Positions 26,416-34,123 of a stretch of 64,000 bases of DNA are shown piece by piece (positions within the stretch are counted from its first letter, which is position 1; every line of letters begins with the position of its first letter). A model generated the notes under the pieces. That model searched no databases and was not told where the DNA came from. It saw nothing but the letters and a program-made list of their open reading frames with translations. A program made the position numbers and the translations under genes. This DNA is from Streptosporangium brasiliense (GTDB lineage Bacteria > Actinomycetota > Actinomycetes > Streptosporangiales > Streptosporangiaceae): contig NZ_JAUSRB010000002.1 in NCBI RefSeq assembly GCF_030811595.1, forward strand, positions 6,386,001-6,450,000. Reading direction: 5' to 3'.

Positions 26416-26970
26416 ATGACTTCCAAGACCACCACCACGGCCATGACCGCTCTGCCGCTCCACGCCGGGCACTGGACCCTCGACCCGCTCCACTCGGCGG
26501 TCGGCTTCACGATCCGCCACCTCGGCATCTCCAAGGTGCGTGGCCACTTCGGGCGCTTCGCTGCGGACCTCACCGTCGGCGACACCCTCGACGGCTGCAC
26601 GGTCAGCGCCACCGTCGCGCTCGACTCGATCGACACCGGCAACGCCGACCGCGACGCCCACGTCAGCGGTCCCGACATGCTCGACGTCGCCAACCGCCCG
26701 GTCATGGCGTTCCGCTCCACCAGGATCGACGGTGCCGGCGACGAGTGGACCATGGAGGGCGACCTCACCATCGGCGAGGTGACCCGGGCGGTCGCCTTCG
26801 ACGTCGAGTTCGGCGGGGTCGAGGACTCCATCGTGGACGGACGCCGGCACGTCGGCTTCGAGGCCAAGGGCGAGATCCGCCGGAGCGACTTCGGCCTCGG
26901 CTTCGCCCCCGCCATTCTCGGTGACTCCGTCCGGATCCAGCTCGACATGCAGTTCGTCGAGCCCGAGTGA
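26416..26970 (+). CDS. YceI-family lipid-binding protein
   Basis: The 184-residue protein has a YceI lipocalin-like beta barrel: WTLDPLHSAVGFTIRHLGIS at the start, then VRGHFGRF, SIDTGNADRDAHV and GEIRRSDFGLGF. YceI proteins bind polyisoprenoids such as quinones. There is no signal peptide, so this member is cytoplasmic, as in many actinomycetes. A quinone-binding protein divergent from an aldo/keto reductase operon suggests a redox-linked module; this is inference. Confidence 0.93.
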   Translation: MTSKTTTTAMTALPLHAGHWTLDPLHSAVGFTIRHLGISKVRGHFGRFAADLTVGDTLDGCTVSATVALDSIDTGNADRDAHVSGPDMLDVANRPVMAFRSTRIDGAGDEWTMEGDLTIGEVTRAVAFDVEFGGVEDSIVDGRRHVGFEAKGEIRRSDFGLGFAPAILGDSVRIQLDMQFVEPE

Positions 26971-27094
26971 CACGGGGCCGGGCCGTAGGGGCGGCGCGTC
27001 GGCGCGGGCGCTCACCTGCTCCGTTGCTCTTCGACACGCGGCGGCGTACCCGCGGTTCGAGCGGCGGCAGAAGATCCCCGAGCCTCTCCGGAGG

Positions 27095-27799
27095 CTACTG
27101 TTTCCGGGCCGAGATGATCATGTGGGTGCCGAAGAACTTCTTCTTCCACGCTACGGAGGTGAAGCCGACTCGACGGAGGATCGCCACGACCTCCTTCGGA
27201 GTCATGAATCCGAGCGTGGATTCTTGCAGGTACGCGTATGACTCACGATCACGTGCGACCAGCTGGCCGAGAAGGGGAATCACGACTCGAACCCCCAGAG
27301 TCACCGGGTGACGGAGCGGTCCTCGTGGTGGGCAGGTCTCCAGAATGACGACCCGGCCGCCGGGCTTGAGCACCCGGTACTGCTCTTCCAGCACGCGCTC
27401 GACATCGTCGACGTTGCGGAGGAGGTAACCATGCGTGACGGCATCGAAGGACCCGTCACCGAAGGGCAGGTCGTTGGCGTCCGCGTACTGCCATGTGATG
27501 GCGGAGGCCCCCGGTTTGCGCGCCGCCTCCGTCAGCATCCGCTCCGAGAAATCGACGGCATGGATGGATGAGTCCGGATAGTTCTCCAGTGCGGCGAGAG
27601 CGATGACGCCGGTTCCGGTGGCGATGTCGAGCATGCTTCCCCCGGAAGGGACGTTCGCGCTCGCCGCGACGTCACGGCACCAGGCGGCATGTCGCCCCAG
27701 CGTCATGAGGCGATTCATCCGGTCGTAGTAGTCGGTGATCTTGTTGAACGTCCGCTGGACCTCCTGGTCCTTGGACGGCGGCGGTTCATGCGATGGCAT
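27095..27799 (-). CDS. UbiE/MenG-like class I SAM methyltransferase
   Basis: The 234-residue protein carries the SAM motif LDIATGTGVIALAAL, the UbiE-type HAVDFSERML and LKPGGRVVILE. The N-terminus EVQRTFNKITDYYDRMNRLM matches the ubiquinone/menaquinone C-methyltransferase family. It may be a demethylmenaquinone methyltransferase, but its accessory location and the absence of other men genes suggest a secondary paralogue acting on another quinone-like substrate. The region upstream (27800-27942) holds repeated CGGGGGATCA stretches but no gene. Confidence 0.85.
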   Translation of the reverse strand: MPSHEPPPSKDQEVQRTFNKITDYYDRMNRLMTLGRHAAWCRDVAASANVPSGGSMLDIATGTGVIALAALENYPDSSIHAVDFSERMLTEAARKPGASAITWQYADANDLPFGDGSFDAVTHGYLLRNVDDVERVLEEQYRVLKPGGRVVILETCPPRGPLRHPVTLGVRVVIPLLGQLVARDRESYAYLQESTLGFMTPKEVVAILRRVGFTSVAWKKKFFGTHMIISARKQ

Positions 27800-27942
27800 C
27801 TGCGCGCGGCTCCTCGGTCACCCCGCCACCCTGCCAGGTCGTCGCCGGTCCTTCCTCCCCCGCACGGGGGATCACCCCCCTCGCCCGGGGGATCAGGGCA
27901 GCACATGGGCGTGCGGGGTGGAAATCGGGTGAGGCCCGCGTC

Positions 27943-27980
27943 CGTGACGTGGGCACGGGACGTCCCGTGCCCACGTCACG
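27943..27980. terminator. Perfect 38-bp palindrome at the end of the acetyltransferase gene
   Basis: Each 19-base arm (CGTGACGTGGGCACGGGAC and its complement) matches without error and without a loop. It overlaps the acetyltransferase stop codon. It could form a long terminator hairpin or a cruciform. Confidence 0.7.
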
Positions 27981-28632
27981 TGCGACGGCTGTCCAGGGCG
28001 GCGCTCTCCAGGTCGGCGATGCTGCCCGACATGATCGCCCGTACGTGCTCGGTGATGCGCTCCGCCGGCCAGTCCCACCAGGCCACCGCCAGCAGCCGGG
28101 CGACGTCCTCGTCGCTGTAGCGGGTGCGGATGAGGCGGGCCGGGTTGCCGCCGACGATCCCGTAGTCGGGCACGTCCGAGGTGACCACGGCGCCGGAACC
28201 GATGATCGCGCCGTGTCCGATCCGTACGCCTGGCATCACCGTCGCGCCGTAGCCGAGCCAGACGTCGTTGCCGACGACGGTGTCCCCGCGGTTCGGCAGG
28301 TCGGTGAGCAGGTCGAAGTGTTCGGACCACGAGCCGCCCATGGTGGGGAAGGGGAAGGTCGAGGGGCCGTCCATGCGGTGGTTGGCGCCGTTCATGATGA
28401 ACCGCACCCCCGTGCCCAGCGCACAGAACTTGCCGATGACCAGCTTCTCCGGCCCGTAGTGGTAGAGCACGTTGCGTGTCTCGAACGCGGTCGGATCGTC
28501 CGGGTCGTCGTAGTAGGAATACTCCCCGACCTCGATCAACGGGGACTTGACCAGTGGCCGGAGCAGCACCACCCGCGGCTGCTCGGGCATGGGGTGCATC
28601 ACGGTCGGGTCGGCGGGAACCTGGGACTTCAC
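27976..28632 (-). CDS. Vat-like xenobiotic O-acetyltransferase (hexapeptide-repeat)
   Basis: The 218-residue protein is a left-handed beta-helix acyltransferase. It has VEVGEYSYYDD-type sequence, FIMNGANHRMDG with the catalytic His, GDTVVGNDVWLGYGATVMPG and the C-terminal AVAWWDWPAERI. This arrangement is that of the Vat/CatB xenobiotic acetyltransferases, which inactivate streptogramin A or chloramphenicol with acetyl-CoA. In environmental actinomycetes the substrate is not established. The ATG at 28632 lies 300 bp from the divergent TetR gene, a possible regulator. Confidence 0.9.
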   Translation of the reverse strand: MKSQVPADPTVMHPMPEQPRVVLLRPLVKSPLIEVGEYSYYDDPDDPTAFETRNVLYHYGPEKLVIGKFCALGTGVRFIMNGANHRMDGPSTFPFPTMGGSWSEHFDLLTDLPNRGDTVVGNDVWLGYGATVMPGVRIGHGAIIGSGAVVTSDVPDYGIVGGNPARLIRTRYSDEDVARLLAVAWWDWPAERITEHVRAIMSGSIADLESAALDSRRT

Positions 28633-28907
28633 GGATCGTTTCCTTTCGCACTCCTGCTGACGGCAGGTGCTCGCAAGTCATGCCTCGCGGGACGTCAGGA
28701 CCTGGCGGCGGATGTCGGAGCCGCCCGCACGGCGACCGGACAGGCCGCCTACGCCGCGGTCGCGGCCCCCATGCCCCGGGCCGAGGCCGTGCACGGCGCG
28801 CTCCACGCGGGCGCCGGCGTCGTGGCCGCCGCGCAGCTCGAACTCTCCCCGATCAGGTCGCTCACGCTCGGCGAGCATCGGAAGAGCATCGATACCTCCA
28901 CTAACGC
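28633..28907. other. Gene-free region between acetyltransferase and TetR genes
   Basis: I see no supported gene on either strand. GC content drops sharply only in the last 40 bp, where the TetR promoter and operator lie. Confidence 0.5.
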
Positions 28908-28933
28908 GACAACTTCTACATTAAGATGTTGTC
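28908..28933. promoter_or_regulatory. TetR operator and -10 region
   Basis: GACAACTTC and GATGTTGTC form an inverted repeat (one mismatch) with an 8-nt spacer, ending directly at the ATG. TAAGAT (28922-28927) within it ends 6 nt before the start. Confidence 0.6.
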
Positions 28934-29623
28934 ATGACGCTGTCCGCCGAGCAAACCGGAGGCCGAGCGATGACTCCCGCGGTGCCATCGGCACAGGGCG
29001 ACCCGGCGGCGCCGCCGCCCCGGCGCCGCCCCGGCGGCCGTACCGGCCGCATCCGCGCGCAGGTTCTCGACGCGGTCCGCGCCGAGCTCGGGGAGCGCGG
29101 CTACGACGGGCTCACCTTGGATGCTGTCGCGGCCCGCGCGGGCGTGCATCGCGCAACGGTGTACCGGCGCTGGCGGGATGTCGGTGGCCTGCTCGCCGAC
29201 GTCTTCGAGGCGGCGGGCGACGATGACTGGCAGCCCCAGGACACCGGCTCCCTGCAGGGCGACCTGGCGGCACTGAACCACGAAAGCCAGGCGGCCCTGA
29301 CCGCGCGGCCGCCGATCGTCGCAGCCCTGATCGCCGCCTCGTTCCGCTCCGAAGAAGCCGCCTGCGGCGTGCGGCGGCTCTGGGAGGACCGGTACGCCCG
29401 CTGTGAGGTCATCGTCAGCCGGGCCGTTCGGCGCGGCGAACTCCCGCCGCACACCGACGCGCGGCAACTGCTCATCGCCGCCACCGCGCCGCTGTATCAC
29501 CAGTTGGTGCTTCTCCGTACGCCACCCGACCCGGGCCTTCCCGACCACGCGGCCAGGACCGCCGTCCTCGCCGCATCCGCCGGCGCCTTCGTCAGGTCCC
29601 CGCCGGTCGGCGACGGGGCCTGA
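28934..29623 (+). CDS. TetR-family regulator
   Basis: The 229-residue protein has a Pro/Arg-rich N-terminal extension (about 35 residues) and then a TetR HTH (DAVAARAGVHRATVYRRWRD). The C-terminal domain matches TetR_C_11-like regulators (REGELPPHTDARQLL-type motif: RRGELPPHTDARQLLIAA). The start codon abuts an operator-like inverted repeat, indicating autorepression. It is divergent from the Vat-like acetyltransferase. Confidence 0.9.
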   Translation: MTLSAEQTGGRAMTPAVPSAQGDPAAPPPRRRPGGRTGRIRAQVLDAVRAELGERGYDGLTLDAVAARAGVHRATVYRRWRDVGGLLADVFEAAGDDDWQPQDTGSLQGDLAALNHESQAALTARPPIVAALIAASFRSEEAACGVRRLWEDRYARCEVIVSRAVRRGELPPHTDARQLLIAATAPLYHQLVLLRTPPDPGLPDHAARTAVLAASAGAFVRSPPVGDGA

Positions 29624-29703
29624 GCACCAACGCGACGGCCGGTGGCGTCTTGCGCTCCTGCTCGGGCGCCGACCGGGTGTGATCGCCGGGAGCGGGGCCG
29701 TCC

Positions 29704-31167
29704 CTACCGCGCCTCGTCGGCCTGCGGCGGGTCGGGCAGGGCCAGGCACAGCGCGTCGACGGCTGCCGTGAACAGATGCTCGGGGGGCGTGCCGTACCCG
29801 ATGACGAGGCCGTCGCGCGGAGCCATCGCGCTGCCGGGGTGGCGGTAGGCGCTGAGGCCGTCGAGGGCCAGGCCCAGCCGGGTGGCGGCGCGCAGCGCGG
29901 CCGCCTCGGTCCCGGCCGGGAGCTGGAGCACCGCGTGCAGCCCGGCCGCGATGCCGTTCACCCGGATGTGCGGGGCCCGCCGGGCGAGCGTGGCCGTGAG
30001 CTGGTCCCGGCGCCGCCGGTAGATCTTGCGCATGCGCCGCAGGTGGCGGTCGTAGGCCCCGCAGGACAGGAAGTCGGCGAGCGTGAGCTGGTCCACCACG
30101 CCCGACCACACCTCCCGCGGGCCCTTGGCCTCCACGACGCGATCGACGAGCGAGCCGGGCAGCACCATCCAGCCCAGCCGCAGCGCGGGGGACAGGCTCT
30201 TGCTCGCCGAGCCGAGGTAGACGACCCGATCGGGGTCGAGACCCTGCACGGCGCCGACGGGGTCGCGGTCGTAGCGGAACTCCCCGTCGTAGTCGTCTTC
30301 GAGCACCAGGGCACCGCTCGCGCGGGCCCAGTCGACGACCGCTCCCCGCCGCTCGGGATGGAGCGGCCCGCCGGTCGGGTACTGATGCGCCGGGGTCAGC
30401 AGCACGGCGCGCGCCCGCGTGCCGTGCAGTTCCTCGACGCGGGCCCCGTGCGCGTCCACCGTCAACGGGATCGTCGCCGACCCCGCGTCGGTGACGATCG
30501 AGCGGTGGAAGTCCAGGCCGTACGACTCCACAGCGACGGGACCGTCCAGGAGCCGGCACAGCAGCCGCAGCGCGTGGGCGAAGCCGGCGCAGATGACGAT
30601 GCGGTCCGCTTCGGCGCGTACGCCGCGGGCCCGAGCCAGATACTCCGCCAGGGCGCGGCGCAGTTCGACCCTGCCGCGCGGGTCGCCGACGCCGAATGCG
30701 TCACTGGGCGCGGCGGCCAGCGCCCTGCGTGCCGAGGTCGCCCACGCGCTGCGCGGGAAGGCGGCCGCGTCCGGCGAGCTGGGCATGAGGTCGTACAGGA
30801 CCCGGCGGCGGGTCCGGCGGGCCAGACCGGGGGCCGCCGGATCCGGCTCCATCGGGGTGGCACGTCGGGCGACCCGGGTGCCCGAGCCCTGGCGGGCCGT
30901 CAGCCAGCCCTCCTCGACGAGTTCGGCGTACGCCTCGGCGACGGTGTTGCGGGCGATCCCCAGATCGAGCGCGAGAGTGCGGTAGGGCGGCAGCCGGGTC
31001 CCGGGGACGAGCCGCCCGGACCGGATCGCCTCGCGCAGGGCCCCCATCAGACGGGCCCGCACGCCGCCGCCACCGGCGAGGTCGAGGTGCAGGTCGCTGC
31101 CCGCTCCCTGGTCCGCGGGCTCATCGCCATCCGGCTGCCACGCGGAATTGACCCATGATTTCTCCAC
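29704..31167 (-). CDS. MocR-type GntR regulator with aminotransferase domain
   Basis: The 487-residue protein has a GntR winged HTH (LPPYRTLALDLGIARNTVAE) at about 45-110, a linker and a fold-type-I aminotransferase domain with the PLP lysine in SASKSLSPALRLG and the cofactor-binding EDDYDGEFRYDR. MocR regulators sense PLP or amino compounds. GTG 31167 lies inside a palindrome, and TATGGT ends 8 nt before it. It is divergent from an AhpD-like gene, a common MocR pairing, so that gene is its likely target. Confidence 0.92.
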   Translation of the reverse strand: MEKSWVNSAWQPDGDEPADQGAGSDLHLDLAGGGGVRARLMGALREAIRSGRLVPGTRLPPYRTLALDLGIARNTVAEAYAELVEEGWLTARQGSGTRVARRATPMEPDPAAPGLARRTRRRVLYDLMPSSPDAAAFPRSAWATSARRALAAAPSDAFGVGDPRGRVELRRALAEYLARARGVRAEADRIVICAGFAHALRLLCRLLDGPVAVESYGLDFHRSIVTDAGSATIPLTVDAHGARVEELHGTRARAVLLTPAHQYPTGGPLHPERRGAVVDWARASGALVLEDDYDGEFRYDRDPVGAVQGLDPDRVVYLGSASKSLSPALRLGWMVLPGSLVDRVVEAKGPREVWSGVVDQLTLADFLSCGAYDRHLRRMRKIYRRRRDQLTATLARRAPHIRVNGIAAGLHAVLQLPAGTEAAALRAATRLGLALDGLSAYRHPGSAMAPRDGLVIGYGTPPEHLFTAAVDALCLALPDPPQADEAR

Positions 31168-31173
31168 AGAAAT
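31158..31173. promoter_or_regulatory. MocR operator candidate
   Basis: ATTTCTCCACAGAAAT (6-bp arms) overlaps the MocR start codon. Short direct repeats CCATGATT and CCATATCT flank it. Such mixed repeats are usual for MocR binding sites. Confidence 0.5.
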
Positions 31174-31214
31174 GAACCATATCTCGGGTGCTTTGCGCCC
31201 CTAGCGTTGGCGCC

Positions 31215-31667
31215 ATGACAACCGTTCAGATCCCCGAGCGCATGAACTTCGCCGCCGTCGCCCCCCGCGTCTTCAAAGCCGTCCTGGCCCTGGACGCGGC
31301 TGCCCGTGAGGGCATCGACCCGGTGCTCCTGGAACTGGTGCAGATACGTGTCTCGCAGATCAACAAGTGCGCCTACTGCATCGATTACCACACGGCCGAC
31401 GCCCGCAAGGCCGGAGAGAGCGAGGAACGCATCTACCAGCTCAGCGCCTGGCACGAATCCAGCCTCTACACGGCGGAAGAGCGGGCCGCCCTCGCCCTGA
31501 GCGAGGCCGTCACCCTGCTCCCGGGGGGCGTCTCGGACGAGGTCTACGCCCAGGCCCGACAGCACTTCGACGACAGGGAACTGGCCCAGCTCATCGCGCT
31601 GATCTTCACCGTCAACGCCTGGAACCGCATGAACGCGACCACGCGTAAGACACCTGGCACGCAGTAG
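31215..31667 (+). CDS. Carboxymuconolactone decarboxylase/AhpD-like protein
   Basis: The 150-residue protein has the AhpD redox motif NKCAYCIDYHTADAR (CxxC plus His) and the helical pattern AARQHFDDRELAQL-type (QARQHFDDRELAQLIALIFT). Family members are alkylhydroperoxidases or thiol-disulfide relays. ATG 31215 is chosen because TAGCGT ends exactly 7 nt before it. It is divergent from the MocR gene. Confidence 0.92.
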   Translation: MTTVQIPERMNFAAVAPRVFKAVLALDAAAREGIDPVLLELVQIRVSQINKCAYCIDYHTADARKAGESEERIYQLSAWHESSLYTAEERAALALSEAVTLLPGGVSDEVYAQARQHFDDRELAQLIALIFTVNAWNRMNATTRKTPGTQ

Positions 31668-31703
31668 CCGCCCTCACGCTTGCCGCAGCCCACGGGCGGT
31701 GGC

Positions 31704-31805
31704 CGTACGGCCATTGCCTGTCCCGTGCCCATGCCCGTACGGCCATTGCCTGTCCCATGCCCATGCCCATGCCCGTACGGCCATCGCCCGTCCCATGCCC
31801 ATGCC
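31704..31805. repeat. Three tandem copies of a 32-38 bp repeat
   Basis: Units begin CGTACGGCCATTGCC at 31704, 31736 and 31774. Each ends in a variable number (2, 3, 2) of a 6-bp CATGCC-type subunit. A worn fourth copy (CGCACGTCCACGACC) follows. It lies between the AhpD-like and MFS genes. Confidence 0.9.
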
Positions 31806-31865
31806 CGCACGTCCACGACCCCATCCCCATGACTCGCGACCTGCTCGCCGACGAAGGAAGACGCC

Positions 31866-33143
31866 GTGACCCCCACCGATTCCCCTCCGCAGGTCTCTCC
31901 CGGCGCCGGCCGCTCTCCCGCCAAGGGGTGGTCCGCCGTGCTCGCCGTGTCGCTGGGCATCTTCGCCCTGATGACCTCCGAGCTGCTGCCGGTGGGCCTG
32001 CTCACCCCGATCGGCTCGGCCCTGGAGGTCTCCGAGGGCACGGCAGGCCTGATGGTCACGGTGCCGGGCCTGGTCGCCGCCGTCTCGGCGCCCTTGGTGA
32101 CGGTGGCCGCGGGTGCCGTCGACCGCCGGCTGGTGCTGGCCGTCCTGGTCGGCCTGATGGGCGTGGCCAATCTGGTGTCGGCGTTCGCCACCGGGTTCGC
32201 CGTCGTACTCGTCGCACGTGTGCTGATCGGCATCAGCGTGGGCGGGTTCTGGTCCCTGGCCGGCGGCATCGCGCTGCGCCTGGTGCCCGAACGGCACGTG
32301 GCCCGCGCCACCGCCGTCATCTTCGGCGGCGTCGAGGCCGCGTCCGTCCTCGGCGTGCCCATCGGCACGCTGATCGGCGACCTCAGCGGCTGGCGCATCG
32401 CGTTCGCGGCCGTCGGTCTCCTCGGCCTGACCTCGCTGGCGGGCATGGTCGTGCTGATGCCGGAGGTGGCGCCGGAGCAGACGATCTCCTTTTCCGCCCT
32501 CCCCAAGGCTTTCCGCTCCCACGCCGGCGTGCGGCTGGGCATCGTGATGACATTTCTCGTCATCACCGGGCACTTCACCGCCTACACCTTCGTCAGGCCC
32601 ATCCTGCAGGGCGACGGCGTCGACGCCGGCGTGGTCAGCACGCTGCTGCTGGTCTTCGGCGTCGCCGGACTGTGCGGCAACTTCATCGCCGGCGCCCTGA
32701 TCACCGGACGGCTGCGCCAGGCCGTCGTCACCATCGTCCTGGTGCTGGCCGCGGCCATGGCGCTGCTCGCGGTGGCCGCCGACGGCACCGTCTCGGCCGC
32801 GGCGGTCCTCATCCTGTGGGGTCTGGGCTACGGGGCCGTCCCGGTCACCTTCCAGACCTGGATCCTCAACGCCGCTCCGGACGCGGCCGAGGCCGCCTCG
32901 TCGCTGTATGTGTCGATGTTCAACCTGTCCATCGCGCTCGGCGCCCTCGCCGGCGGCCTGGCCGTCGATGCGCTCTCCGCGACCAGTACGGCATGGATCG
33001 GTGCCGGGCTGGTCCTGCTCACGCTGCCCGTCATCGGCCTCGGCCGGCGCACCGGACGTGAGATCCCTGTGATCCTGCCCGAATCACCTACCGTCATCGA
33101 GGCCGCCGGTATCGAGCGGGTCCGGGACGTCCGAGGCGGATAG
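31866..33143 (+). CDS. MFS transporter, DHA1-type drug-efflux family
   Basis: The 425-residue protein has 12 predicted membrane segments. The first (AVLAVSLGIFALMTSELLPV) is typical of the AraJ/YdhP-like DHA1 subgroup, with SGWRIAFAAVGLLGL after segment 5. GTG 31866 is preceded by GAAGGAAGACG. It may share transcription with the AhpD-like gene, but the repeat block intervenes. It probably exports a drug or sugar-like compound; the substrate is unknown. Confidence 0.9.
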   Translation: MTPTDSPPQVSPGAGRSPAKGWSAVLAVSLGIFALMTSELLPVGLLTPIGSALEVSEGTAGLMVTVPGLVAAVSAPLVTVAAGAVDRRLVLAVLVGLMGVANLVSAFATGFAVVLVARVLIGISVGGFWSLAGGIALRLVPERHVARATAVIFGGVEAASVLGVPIGTLIGDLSGWRIAFAAVGLLGLTSLAGMVVLMPEVAPEQTISFSALPKAFRSHAGVRLGIVMTFLVITGHFTAYTFVRPILQGDGVDAGVVSTLLLVFGVAGLCGNFIAGALITGRLRQAVVTIVLVLAAAMALLAVAADGTVSAAAVLILWGLGYGAVPVTFQTWILNAAPDAAEAASSLYVSMFNLSIALGALAGGLAVDALSATSTAWIGAGLVLLTLPVIGLGRRTGREIPVILPESPTVIEAAGIERVRDVRGG

Positions 33144-33285
33144 GCGGTGCTCCACTCGGGCCGGCGTCACCAGCCTCGGAACAGGGGTCCCCGCAGCACC
33201 GACGAAATCTCGGTCGGACACAGCCGCGGCCTGCGGTGACGTCTCCCGGCGCGGAGGTCGGCGTTCGGTGTGGGACATGTGCAGG

Positions 33286-34032
33286 TCATTCGCGCTCCGT
33301 CTGCCGGCCTCGGCCGCGGGTGGTGGCGGCGTTGGCCTGGATGCCGTCGAGAAGCCAGGTGAGGCCGATGGTGAAGCTGGTGTCCCAATCACCGTCCACG
33401 ACGAGGGGGCCGTGGGTGGCGAGGGTGGGGTATCGCTCCCGGTTGGCGTGGAGGTGATCTTGGGTGGCCTGTCGCGCGGCCTGCTCCTCACCGGTCGGCC
33501 AGGTCGTCTGCATCAGTGCGGAGCCGATGACGTAGTTGGACAACCCGTACGCCGCGGCGGTGAGGTGGGGGTCGGCGATTCCTGCCTCCAGGAGCGTGGC
33601 ATAGAGGAATTCGCTGCGGGCGAGCACATTGGGGCCCAGCATCGGGCGGCCCAGGAGCGCCGCTGACCAGGGGTGTTTCAGAAGGACGGCACGCCATTCA
33701 CTGATCAACGCGGTGATGCCCGCGCGCCAGTCAGGGGCGCCCCGCTGCGGGATCCCGACCTCCGCGAAGATCGCGTCGAGTGCGAGGTCGAGGACATCGT
33801 CCTTGGTCTTCACATGCCAGTACAGCGTGGTGGAGCCGGTGCCGAGCCGCTCGGCGAGCCGTCGCATGGTCAACCGGCCGACGCCCTCCTCGTCCAGAAG
33901 GGCCACAGCCTCGTCGACGATCCGGTCCCGATGGAGCGGAGGCGCTTCGCGTCGCGCACGCTCGGACGGCCGAAGCCACACGTTTCCCGTGGCTGCCGCC
34001 GCTGACGTTGTCCCCTGGTTGCTCGTGGCCAT
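33286..34032 (-). CDS. TetR-family regulator (TetR_C type)
   Basis: The 248-residue protein has a TetR HTH (LTMRRLAERLGTGSTTLYWHV) after about 50 residues and a C-terminal domain with WRAGITALISEWRAVLLKHP, characteristic of tetracycline-type repressors. ATG 34032 is chosen since TAGACT ends exactly 7 nt before it; a longer frame would read into the operator. It is divergent from the ABC-F gene across a compound palindrome. Confidence 0.9.
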   Translation of the reverse strand: MATSNQGTTSAAAATGNVWLRPSERARREAPPLHRDRIVDEAVALLDEEGVGRLTMRRLAERLGTGSTTLYWHVKTKDDVLDLALDAIFAEVGIPQRGAPDWRAGITALISEWRAVLLKHPWSAALLGRPMLGPNVLARSEFLYATLLEAGIADPHLTAAAYGLSNYVIGSALMQTTWPTGEEQAARQATQDHLHANRERYPTLATHGPLVVDGDWDTSFTIGLTWLLDGIQANAATTRGRGRQTERE

Positions 34033-34059
34033 GAAGACGAGTCTAGTAGCATGATCTGG

Positions 34060-34099
34060 TGTCCGGATCGTTGATCCGGACACTGGATCAACGATCCGG
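34060..34099. promoter_or_regulatory. Compound TetR operator, nested palindromes
   Basis: GTGTCCGGATC-GTT-GATCCGGACAC is a perfect palindrome with 11-bp arms. Its right half plus the following DNA also form 15-bp arms (34063-34077 with 34085-34099, 7-nt spacer). This gives three overlapping half-site pairs between the TetR and ABC-F genes. Confidence 0.8.
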
Positions 34100-34123
34100 T
34101 GGCCTGGGTCGAGTCGATGAGAG

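Noticed and set aside
28916..30559. A 547-codon open frame antisense to TetR and overlapping the MocR gene
   Set aside because: It has no recognisable domain, and both genes it overlaps are clear on their own strands.
31704..31805. Possible CRISPR array
   Set aside because: There are only three units, the whole sequence repeats including the spacers, and no cas genes are present; it is a simple tandem repeat.
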